Assembly: GCA_910574455.1 (NCBI GenBank)
Contig: CAJSYZ010000012.1
Span: 489,317-553,316, forward strand
Length of the DNA: 64,000 nt
Reading direction: 5' to 3'
From: Trichaptum fuscoviolaceum
Taxonomy: Eukaryota > Basidiomycota > Agaricomycetes > Hymenochaetales > Trichaptaceae
Each line of letters starts with the position of its first letter. Positions within the stretch are counted from its first letter, which is position 1. Positions 50,141 through 59,317 of the stretch are shown in pieces. Position numbers and translations under genes: made by a program. Below the pieces are notes generated by a model. That model did not search any database and was not told the DNA's origin. It was given only the letters and a program-made list of their open reading frames with translations.

Positions 50141-51398
50141 AACCCCAGGGGTTTGGTTTAAACCAAAGACAGAAATTCCTGTCAAATGGTAGTAATTATG
50201 GTAGGTACTAATTCTGGTAGAAACTATTTGTTATTATCTGTTACAAATTTAGGTAGGTACTAGTTGTTGGTAGGTACTAACTTTTAGTCGGAACTAACTA
50301 ATGGTAGAAACTATCTTACAGCTCGTATAAATTAACCATCTCAGCATCAATTTGCTCTTTCTATGTCTGCTGTTGTGACTGTTCCGTTGACGCTTTCACA
50401 CTGAGAACAAGGTGGCGAGCTGACCTTGGGGAGTGCAGCATAAAAGCGCTCGAAAAAAAAGAGAAACAGACAAACAGGACATCCAATATTAGGCGTACAG
50501 CTGATACACTACTGGAGGTTAGTTGGACTTTTTCACCTTGCCTCAGGCTTTTGCTGGACTGCCTCTGCCCCGCTTGGTGCTGCCTTTCCCATTGCCTTGT
50601 CCAATCTCCGGCACCTCCACCTGCTACTGTTGTTGTGAGCGCGGTGCGGCGCCTTGAGCTGGTGGGGCGTCGAGTGCCTTACCTTAGGGAATCATACTTG
50701 GGCGAATCTGAATGGCTTGGAGAGGGCGAGGAGGCCGTTGACTTGGTTGAGGCAACCTGGTCAATGGTGGTAGGCGCGGAGGGGTTGCGATGGTGGAGGT
50801 TGGCTGACGACAAGCTTGTGGGACGGTATCATGAGTGCAGACGATGGTGGGTGTTGCGGTTGCTCAAGGACCGACGATGGCCCTTATCGACAGTCTCTTA
50901 TCGCCTTATCTCGGCCTTCGGTAACAGGAATTACCGGTAGCATACTACTTCCTATTATGTAGTACTACTACTAGTAGTAGTAGCCATAAAAGGAATGCCG
51001 AGCATGCCTTGACCCGCCCTGAAGTCCTAACTTTATATTCCTTCTTCTTCGTCCTTTGCTCTTCATTATTTCTTGAGCCAATACCATCACTATGTAATAT
51101 AAATAGCTTCTCATTTGTATGTGTGATGATATGAAAGTCTAACTCAGACGTAAGTATTTACTGTATAATAAGTATCTACCAAAATTCAAACCAAACTACA
51201 GTCTACAGAATTGATTCGTATTTAAAAACTACAGAGTTACTACCAAATAATGGAATTCAGTTTCCACCCGTAGTTTGTACCTACCGGAAATAGTACCAGA
51301 CATACTCACATAGTTACTACCATTAATTAGTACCTACCAAAATTACTACCAAATGACAGGAATTCCTGTCTTTGGTTTAAACCTAGACTCCTGGGGTT
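50141..51398. mobile_element. Inner inverted-repeat unit nested in the 3.4-kb element
   Basis: Left end AACCCCAGG ... GGTTTAAACCAAAGACAG and right end CTGTCTTTGGTTTAAACC ... CCTGGGGTT are inverted copies. Similarity continues for about 150-200 bp through stretches such as GGTAGTAATTATGGTAGG. No target duplication was found. Inside is a palindromic run TAGTACTACTACTAGTAG near 50965 and one ORF (50551-50940) without motifs. It may be a separate element inserted into the larger one or an internal duplication. Confidence 0.65.
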
Positions 51399-51401
51399 AT
51401 T

Positions 51402-51455
51402 GATATTCTGCAGATATTCTGCAGATGTTCTCGCAGATGTTCTGCAGATGTTCTT
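51402..51455. repeat. Minisatellite remnant at the inner edge of the right arm
   Basis: Four to five units of ATTCTGCAGAT / GTTCTGCAGAT, the counterpart of the array at 48681. Confidence 0.75.
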
Positions 51456-51771
51456 CTCATAAAATATAGCATTTAGCTACCATTTTTGATGTTCTTGTTA
51501 GTGTATTTATTTTGTGCATATATACTACATATTTTGTACCATGTTACCCGAAGATCGTGTGGCTTCGGATGTTCACGAAGGTCTCGCAAACATCGGCAAT
51601 TTGAATGCCGAACATCGTGAATGTTTTGGGATTCTACCGAAGTCTCACGAACTTCTTTGGGTAAATAGGGGGACGAACATCGGGAGCTTTCATATGGTTA
51701 GGTCTATTCTTTTGCAAAAAGAACTACCCCTAAGAGGCCCTATTGGACCCTGAAATCCGTTGCCTAAGGTG

Positions 51772-51779
51772 CTTTGACT
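51772..51779. repeat. Target-site duplication, right (CTTTGACT)
   Basis: Exact copy of 48354-48361, directly after the right end of the element. Confidence 0.9.
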
Positions 51780-51821
51780 CAGACACCAAGTGGCCACCGT
51801 TCTCACTTCAACTGACCATCC

Positions 51822-52640
51822 TCACAGAGAGTTCTCTTCAGCATCTTTATCAAGTTCGACATTGTTATCGGTATCTTTCAATGAAGTAATTGTTTTCAGA
51901 AACTGGCAGGGTTCAAATTGGCCGTCACGGTTGCCTTTGTGGCGTTTCTGACTTCCGAATTCTTGCACAACTAAAGGCGGCTTATTCTCCAAAGTAAAAG
52001 ACGAAAAGGTGGGAAGGAAGACGTGCCATCTGTAAAGAACAATGGGTCCACGGTGCGGATGGAAGCTCGGCAGATTCAATAGTCCGAATCGGAAGGCGCT
52101 AGGAGCGATGGTTCGAAACAGATTCTCAGTAAGTTCCTCTTGATCTCAATCCTTCGAAAACCCGGCGCTGAGCGTTATGAAGAACTTACTGAGCTACTGC
52201 ATCATTAGGAAGCTTCGGAACCTGATGGCTTCGTACTCTGTGAATACTCTGGCGATGGCGATTGCTGAGCACCTATCATGTTCGCCTTCATCTATCCCTG
52301 ACAGTGTCTTGCTAACAGAAGAACATAAAGGATAGTGACCGCAATGTGCTTCACTGCAATGCGATACAAAGTCTTCCTTGAGGCTGTTGTTTCCCGCCGG
52401 ATGCACCGCCTCTTTGAGGAGGGCACATAAACGTGACGGCGCTGGCTATCAAGGCTGTGCATCGTGGGACCATGATCGAACCATTTAAGTCTTCGATACT
52501 AATTCAAAAGAGCCTTCGCGAAGCGTTGAGTACGATATTGCAGTCAGTAATCTTGAACCTATGCTCATCGCTTGCCCCTATCGTTCATCAAAGGTTCTTT
52601 CCGTATTCCCCCTCCGCCTGTTCTTGAGAAAAAAGTCTCA
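51822..52640 (-). other. Possible minus-strand gene fragment
   Basis: Open frames at 52406-52194 (FVSHCSEAHCGH, CSAIAIARVFTEYEAIRFRS) and 52079-51822 have protein-like composition and could be spliced exons of one gene. No family is recognised and no complete splice chain could be made. Treat as tentative. Confidence 0.25.
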
Positions 52641-52932
52641 TACTCGATCACATTCTCTGCTTCCATAACATCTCTGTTCTCGATATTAGGGTTTGCGGTG
52701 CGGCGATGAGCACTCATCACTTCTAAATGAGCTTCTTCATCGCGCTCAGCCTTTCGGCGGGCGCTGGTACTACGATCCGATTCTATAATTAGGACACAAA
52801 GTCAGAAAGCCACCAAGTAACACAATGTTGCTGTGTGTTCTCGATTGGGATGAAGACGGTTCTTTCTTCGTTTTCGACGATAGATAAATACCGTCTGTGA
52901 GTCGCGAATCCAGTCCAAGTTTCTCCCTCGAC

Positions 52933-53670
52933 ATGACACACTATCATCTCTCTACCAACCCTCTTGACGAGTTTCTGACGGAAAAGCAGTCATCTGGCTT
53001 CTCTGCTGATACATACCTCAAACATAACTACGCCGAACACTCACTTTTCAGCAATGGCCTGAGCCACGGTTCCATTTACGAGGAGCAGAATATGGGACCA
53101 CGAGGGATCCTTCCGCCTTTGCCTCTCGAGCGCCACATGATCTCCGTCTATTTCCCCTTCTCTGGACTTGACTACTTCCTTCAGTCAACGACGCTGCCCA
53201 ACTACCAGTCTTATGGTAGTGTGGAAATCCAAGTGCATTCATCGGAACAGCAGCAGATTGATCCCCAAAGCCCTGCTCCCACAGATGGCGGCCTTAATGA
53301 GCCCATTCTCCCGTTACTTCCATCGGAAGATTCTCATAGCCTTTTCATCGAGAAGTCTCCAGCTCGCTCTACTAGACCTAATGACAGCGCATCCCTGCAT
53401 AATCATCACAAGAAACATAAGTGCGACAGGTGCTCGAAGTGGTATTCGCGCGCATACAACCTGAAGGTGCACAAGGAGACGCATATGTCTACGCGACGCA
53501 AAGAACATGCATGTCCATACGAGGGGTGTAATCGCGTGTTCATTCGCAAGCATGCTTTAGAACGTCACACCATGAATCGACATTGGCCCGGGGATGATCG
53601 TCTACTCGCTGTCACCAGCTCTGCAACGGATAAGTCTGAGGCCGGTACTACACAACTATATGACACATGA
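52933..53670 (+). CDS. C2H2 zinc-finger protein, two fingers
   Basis: Single-exon ORF of 245 residues from ATG 52933 (MTHYHLSTNPLDEF); the longer frame upstream lacks an ATG. The first two thirds are low-complexity with Gln and Pro, as in activation regions. The C-terminal third has two adjacent C2H2 fingers: CDRCSKWYSRAYNLKVHKET plus the second His, and CPYEGCNRVFIRKHALERH plus the terminal NRH. The linker between the fingers is long and basic (MSTRRKEH). The second finger, with C-x4-C spacing and RKHALERH, resembles DNA-binding fingers of fungal regulators. A transcription factor is likely; targets are unknown. It lies between the two transposable elements, about 5 kb after the xylanase and 5.6 kb before the GH51 gene. 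Confidence 0.85.
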   Translation: MTHYHLSTNPLDEFLTEKQSSGFSADTYLKHNYAEHSLFSNGLSHGSIYEEQNMGPRGILPPLPLERHMISVYFPFSGLDYFLQSTTLPNYQSYGSVEIQVHSSEQQQIDPQSPAPTDGGLNEPILPLLPSEDSHSLFIEKSPARSTRPNDSASLHNHHKKHKCDRCSKWYSRAYNLKVHKETHMSTRRKEHACPYEGCNRVFIRKHALERHTMNRHWPGDDRLLAVTSSATDKSEAGTTQLYDT

Positions 53671-53899
53671 AGAGGTACGTTTATTATCCTAGGTCGTCCT
53701 GAAAAAATGCTTTGCTGACTTGATTGATATGTTAGTTCAAGTTCCTCCTCCATAACAGTCATTGTTCATTGTCCTGCCCTGTGAATTTTTGAATGATATG
53801 ACCATATATGTTCAATGTTGTTGCATTTGCTACCAAAAACTGAAATATGTACCCTTAGATATTGTACTATCGGATACCATAAATATCAGTTACTTTGTT

Positions 53900-54020
53900 T
53901 CTTCAAGTTGTTACTTGTGGTGAGAATCCAGTACATAAGTCGCCGCCAACTCACAACTTGAACTTGAAGTACGAGCTCGACTTGAGCACGCCGTGACACA
54001 AGCACGTGCAAACTGTCACT
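53900..54020. repeat. Cluster of dispersed short motifs
   Basis: CTTCAAGTTGTTACTTG, CACAACTTGAACTTGAAG and CGACTTGAGCACG lie within 120 bp, with TTCCGAGTCGACC shortly after at 54054. Confidence 0.5.
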
Positions 54021-54384
54021 AGTAGGGCTGACGCGTTGACGTCGTATCTTCCATTCCGAGTCGACCACGATGACACAACTATTGACAAGCAAAGTACCAT
54101 CCTTCTGCAATTTAATGAACAACATATTGAATCTCCTGTGGGACAATAACCTTCACACCAGCTCTTCGGTCTTGTTCAGACGTCAGCTTAAGAAAAAAGG
54201 TTGTGAGTGTGTATCATCACAATGATATTATGCAATACTTACTGGGGACGTGGGCGCCGCGCGTACGGACATGCAAAGCTGCAAGGCTTGGTGGTGTCCA
54301 TGTATATAATTCTCCGTTCAAAGTGATGATGAGGAGGTGGACTTGGCTCAGGTATGCCATGCATCCGCTGAGTCCTATCCCAAA

Positions 54385-54392
54385 GTCGGTAA
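54385..54392. repeat. Target-site duplication of MITE, left (GTCGGTAA)
   Basis: GTCGGTAA precedes the element and recurs at 55070-55077 directly after it. Confidence 0.88.
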
Positions 54393-55069
54393 TATAGTCC
54401 TCAATGGGTCGGGCCGACCCTCATTGGCCCGGGGTCGGCCTTGACCCGGCCCGTGGGGTCGGGTCAATACAGGGCCGGGTCAGGGAAGGTCGAAGTGGGG
54501 CCGGGTCAAGGGTCAGATGATGTAGAGAAACACCTGACCCTATGTGACCCGGGTCGGCCCGATCCGACCCCCGACCCTTACTTTTACCCATTTCGGTAGC
54601 TAATAGTGCAATTTTCGTTAAGTCTAACTCAGGTTAAGGCAGCTAAGTTATCCTGAGTAATTATATTTGTCCTAGTTTACTTAATACCGCCTTATAATGA
54701 CAATATACCCTTGGAAAGGTAATGAAGGACTGTTAAGCACCGTGAGAAATTAATGGAAGTAAAGGCCGGAGCCTTATATCTCTTCATGGACTATCTCTAA
54801 TGAAGTATTATTGATAGATACATATATAAGGCTGTTACAGTAGTCAATAATTAACTTACTATACTAACATTTTTAGTTACTAGATTTTATAGGGCCGACC
54901 CGGGGTCGACCCCGGGTTGACCTTGACCCGACCCCCAATGACCCGACCCGGAGGGTCAGAGAGGGTCAGGGTCAGGGTCGGGCACTTGCCTCAAAATGCT
55001 GACCTGGCCGGGTCGGGGGTCAACCAAAAGATGCCCTGACCCGACCCGACCCGACCTTTGAGGACTATA
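54393..55069. mobile_element. 677-bp GC-rich MITE, 8-bp target duplication
   Basis: Ends are TATAGTCCTCAA and TTGAGGACTATA. Both subterminal zones consist of degenerate GGGTCGGG / GACCCGACCC runs in opposite orientation (54403-54590 and 54893-55050), enclosing an AT-rich middle. The flanking octamer GTCGGTAA is duplicated. The 8-bp duplication fits a hAT-derived MITE. The long GC-rich arms would form a stable foldback. ORFs that overlap it are not genes. Confidence 0.85.
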
Positions 55070-55077
55070 GTCGGTAA
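55070..55077. repeat. Target-site duplication of MITE, right (GTCGGTAA)
   Basis: Exact copy of 54385-54392. Confidence 0.88.
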
Positions 55078-55786
55078 GCTCCCTGGTAGCGAATATAAGC
55101 TGAGCATTTCGCCATAGGCCCGGCCTTTGCATCCTTCGACTTCCCGCACCCATACCTGGCCGTAGTGATGTCCTGGACGCACATGCTAGCGTGTTATGAG
55201 AGAGTGACCGGAATTTGTTGAGGAAATCTGTCCAGCAGACTGTAAGATGATGGAATCATAGTGAGTCGTAAACCTTCAGCTCATATTTATATCCTACATA
55301 GGACACATTACTATTCCTTCGAGATATGCTCGTGAAGTTGAAGACATGCTAAGACGCATTCTCTCTGTGTGATGACCCTGATCCATTACTATTAGCCAAC
55401 CTCTTGTTCTTCGTTTTCGGACAATAATATCCTTCTTTCTCGCGTAGCTCCCACCTCTATTGACTGTACGGAGCGGTGCATATGGAAGCTGCGGGCCAGT
55501 ACCATCCATCAATCGCCTTGTCTGTTTAGATACGTGGCGCTTATCAGCAACTTGCGACGTTATTTGTCTACTATTTTTACCCTTTTGGGACTCAAAATTA
55601 ATTGAGTACTTCTATTGTTTTAGGCCTGCAACCGGTCTTCTCGGAACGGAACATCGGAGGTGATTTGGCGTCCGTCGTTTGCGCTTACGAGGGTTTAAGT
55701 TATTTAGTGACGATGGCCGGCATGCAGCGTCTAAGATCGCCCACTGTAACCTCCAAGCGCAAGCAACACCAGTTCATACACAATCT

Positions 55787-56734
55787 ATGGAGGCATCACC
55801 CACGCAAACCTCTTTTCTCCCTGATCCTATGTTATGTTTCAGCAAACCACTTCATTGCGATACTCTTGAGTGCACCCCGAAGGATGAAGATTTACCCTTC
55901 TCCATGGGCATGGGATTTACGGCGATTGTAGCGGATGTCTATGGCGTCGACCGACCGTTTGTCCTCAAGGTACCTCATGACGAGGATCAACGTGAATGTA
56001 TGGAAAGGGAGGTGGAAATATTCAACCGCTTAGGATCACATCCCTCTATTATTGGATTTTATGGTACGACGAAGGACGAGAGAGGGCTGATCTCGCTCAA
56101 GCTGGAAAGAGCGGATCATTCCTCCATTCCCACATTCTGGAGCTTCTACCACCTTTCGCCTGTCCATCTTCGATTCCGCTGGATACTGCAAATCGCGGAC
56201 GCCTTGGTGTACATCCATTCCAAGGGAGTCATACACGGAAACTTGGCACCATCAAATATCCTCGTTATGGAATCGCTTGACGCGAAACTCTGTGACTTCG
56301 GAGGGAGCGGAATTGATGGATCAGGACTACTTGCTTGGGGAATGCCACCTTTCTATCGGCTGGTAGACCGCGAGGACTGTACGAAAGCCGTCCAATTCAG
56401 CGAGCAAGACGATATATTTGCATTCGGGACGCTCATGCTGAGCATTATGGATGCAAATGTTCCTTACAAGGAACTTGACCCTGATGAAGTCAACTCGCTT
56501 TATGCGGATTCTACTGCAATTCAGCACCCACCGATTCCTGACACAGTTGACCCGCGTCTGGCGTCTGTGATTAAAGCGTGCTGGGAAGGTGAATACGGCG
56601 ATGCTAAAGCACTTCACTGCGCATTGCGGGAGGTCGAGGCTCGCCTGATCGAGGATCCTTTACTTGGTTACAACCCTGAGGTAATTGGCTTATATCGTCA
56701 AAGAAACGTTCTGATAACACTGTATCATATGTAG
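55787..56734 (+). CDS. Protein kinase-like, probable pseudokinase
   Basis: ORF open from 55679; ATG 55787 gives 315 residues starting MEASPTQTSFLPDP. Kinase landmarks are present: the VAIK-type lysine in FVLKVPHDED, the alphaC Glu in EREVEIFNRLGSHPSIIGFY, and a catalytic loop reading HGNLAPSNILV. The magnesium loop is LCDFGGSG, the helix F region is QDDIFAFGTLML, and the last helix begins VIKACWEGE. The catalytic-loop Asp is replaced by Asn (HGN for HRD/HGD), and no glycine-rich loop is evident, so activity is doubtful. The domain is short at its C-terminus compared with a full kinase. It is most like the small TKL/NRBP-type kinases expanded in Agaricomycetes. The start is uncertain. Confidence 0.75.
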   Translation: MEASPTQTSFLPDPMLCFSKPLHCDTLECTPKDEDLPFSMGMGFTAIVADVYGVDRPFVLKVPHDEDQRECMEREVEIFNRLGSHPSIIGFYGTTKDERGLISLKLERADHSSIPTFWSFYHLSPVHLRFRWILQIADALVYIHSKGVIHGNLAPSNILVMESLDAKLCDFGGSGIDGSGLLAWGMPPFYRLVDREDCTKAVQFSEQDDIFAFGTLMLSIMDANVPYKELDPDEVNSLYADSTAIQHPPIPDTVDPRLASVIKACWEGEYGDAKALHCALREVEARLIEDPLLGYNPEVIGLYRQRNVLITLYHM

Positions 56735-59317
56735 GATAGTGAAGTGTCAGCCATTGAAAGGCCATCGGGTGAACACTATTTCATGGACAGGACAAGAATT
56801 ACTCCCATAACTGATAATCGCTATGACGATGGAACTGCCCTAGAATGCACTGCAGTTTCCCCTTCTTTTTAGCAGAGATAAATGATCATCATACGTGCTG
56901 ATTTCTGGTGCAAGTACTCAGTTATTGTTGAATAGCCCTTTTTTAATTCTTAAACTTCAATTTGCGAATATAATATTTTGTACATACAAACAGTGATTTC
57001 TTGCATGACCTTTCTAATCTCTCGGTCAGGATACTCGTTACCTCAAAGCAATTGATCTCTGAGAAAATTGAATTGATATCTGTGTCGGAGGGGAGATACA
57101 GTCAGAACTTCCAGATTTTCGGTAGACCGTTTACGACATACGTCACCATCATAAAAGAATGAAAGAAGGGCTACGATTTGCACGATCGAGCCTCTAGTAC
57201 CACATGTTTTGACTAGAAGCTGTGCATAGGTATTGATTACTTGTCTGGCGATGAAACAAGAGCGAGAGAATTGCTTGAACTCATTCTACAACATAATTAA
57301 TGGGTTGTGCTTCTGATTTGATCGGCTTGCTGGTAATCTCGGTCAATTCAAGTGGCGAAGAGCGTAGCACATAGTATGTCACTACGAAATCTATTATCCG
57401 ATCTCTTGTATGCTCCGTGATAAATAGGCAAGGTTGCTAAAGCTATGGGAACTCAGAATTCACGACAACCCGACTTCTTTGTATCTTGCATCTCCGCTCG
57501 AGAAACATCCAGCTCACATCGTTTATCTTTCCTTGTGTCCATCTAACAATCATCATGTGCTGGAAAGATTACCAAGAGAGATTTTTCCGTTGTGGAGCTT
57601 ACCGCTCAGCACATCCGAGAACTATATGTTGCCCGGATTACATTAACTACACAAAGGCAAAACGTCGATGGGAGCTGAATCGCAGGGGTCCGCAGCCAAT
57701 ACTTCCAGCCGGTCACAGGGTTGATCAGCACCTCACCACGATTCGTACTTCGGCACTTTGTGACAATGCTTGCCCATATCGCAATCATCCTAATCCTATT
57801 CCACATTAGAATGTGAGTGATCTAACGCATGGGAAAGCAGTGTGACTCACGTAGTACCCAGATAAATATTTCAGCACTGTTGAGTTGTTGACTTGAGATA
57901 TGCTACGGTTGCTATCGGGTCGGGTAGTTCATCTATTGCAGATATATGTTTGCGTCCATACAACCCTGTTATTACAGCCTTATTTCTTGATGCCCATCAC
58001 CCTCCAAGTATCTGCTTCTTTCTAAGTTGTGTATAGCGCGATGCGTACATTCAGGTTCTTGCCGAGGCCAAGACCTTCGGTCGAAGCCAGCCCCGATACG
58101 GAAGTTCAAGCTGTGACGTACTAATCATGATGCCGGAAGCTTAGAACTACTTTTGATCGCGGATCATGTATTGCCATTTCTGGAGCTACACAGACTCGGA
58201 CTCGGAGACTGTCAGTCACGTGCTCGTGCGACATAATTCATGATTTTGCAGTCACTGTGAACGCCTGCCAGTGGCCCGGGGCTTCTCACCTCTTTTCTGA
58301 CATCTCTTGTCCAAGTCTTCATGCGATGGTAGCACCTTTCGGTGGCAAACATTTTGGATGCCCGGTCAAGCTTCAAAATACTACTGCTAATGGGTGACAA
58401 TTCGCGAGGATCCCGCTGGTTCAGGCACCAACAGACACAGGCAACATGTGATACTGTGTAATTATACGGACTTCCTTGTGAAGGGCTGCTGGGAAGGAAC
58501 CGAAGCGGCCCCTCCTTTCCGCAACGACTCTAGTAGAGAGCTGCTTTGTTGCCTAACTTCTCAGTTTTGTGCAAATTACGATTTCTAGCCGAGAAACTTC
58601 GTGAAAATTGACACGAAGAGCTTTGTGAGTGATCCGTTCAGTGCCTTCTAATGATGTGATGTTTCAATTATCAAAGGACTCATTTGCTACTTCTATGGAA
58701 TACCCAAGTGACCGCGGTAGAAACACTACAGACGCCAAAGACGAGGTCCTCGCTAATGTCTTTGTGATTGGTTGTATCTTACTTTCAGTCTCGCGAGGTT
58801 CTTTCCTTGCTTCTCACAGGAACAAAGATGCCCTGATATGGTTTCGCCCTGACTATGTCATAATTCGATCAAACGGCTCTCTGAGAAGGCTGATCTCTCG
58901 TCTCTCCACTTCTATGACACTCGCGGGCCGCTTTTCGCTGGCAAGCAACGGTCTGCCATCTTTTGTCGGATTGTGTATCTTTCTCGTTCGGGAAGATTGC
59001 ACCCCTTCGGTCTCTATGTTTTCCTTGGGTAGGAAGATCGGATCCATCACTGCTGTCATATGGCTTCAATAAGACAAGGGCGGACCGCAGAAGATTCACG
59101 AGACCTCACATGTTGGAATCGTGACATTCTTGTATCCACCAGTCCACCATACTATTGTGTGTTCAACATACTTGCGAAAGCAAAACAGCTTCCGTCGTAC
59201 CGTTCCATAGTACCTGATGATTCCACACATGTACGAGCGGGCCGCATAATGCAACTGCGAGGTGTATAAAATGCCTTCTTGTTCAGATCGGTATGTCGTG
59301 AACTCACTCGCACAAAA
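56735..59317. other. Long intergenic stretch
   Basis: No gene was recognised. Open frames at 57434-57809 and 58629-59072 are open on both strands and lack motifs or splice logic. Near 58095-58275 is a motif-family patch (GGAAGTTCAAGCTGTG, GACTCGGACTCGGAG, GCCTGCCAGTGGC). Confidence 0.4.

Larger units (their letters stand above)
48362..51771. mobile_element. 3.4-kb non-autonomous DNA transposon with long inverted repeats
   Basis: The element begins CACCTTAGGCAACGG and ends with its inverse CCGTTGCCTAAGGTG, flanked by the 8-bp duplication CTTTGACT. The inverted repeats run about 385 bp (48362-48745 and about 51403-51771) and are nearly identical; a visible difference is a 3-bp gap (CGGTACTAGAATC against CGGTAGAATC). 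Their inner parts are made of a minisatellite of the word CTGCAGAACATCTGC. No transposase gene is present. An 8-bp duplication fits hAT-type elements and some other superfamilies, so the class is inferred from that only. The near identity of the arms points to recent activity. A diverged copy of part of the arm lies inside, at about 48957-49085, with another piece near 49375-49430. Confidence 0.88.

Noticed and set aside
50551..50940. 129-residue ORF inside the inner inverted-repeat unit
   Set aside because: Low-complexity, no motif, no similarity to a transposase core; kept only as part of the element description.
48380..51753. 80- and 79-residue ORFs in the two arms of the 3.4-kb element
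   Set aside because: They are the two inverted-repeat arms read outward in, identical because the arms are. No family motif; one differs by the 3-bp gap. Not taken as a gene.
54956..55182. Minus-strand ORFs rich in Gly/Arg and Asp/Pro
   Set aside because: They mostly translate the GGGTCGG runs of the MITE.
58629..59072. 147-residue ORF before the GH51 gene
   Set aside because: Both strands are open, composition is not clearly protein-like, and no splice chain or motif supports either reading.
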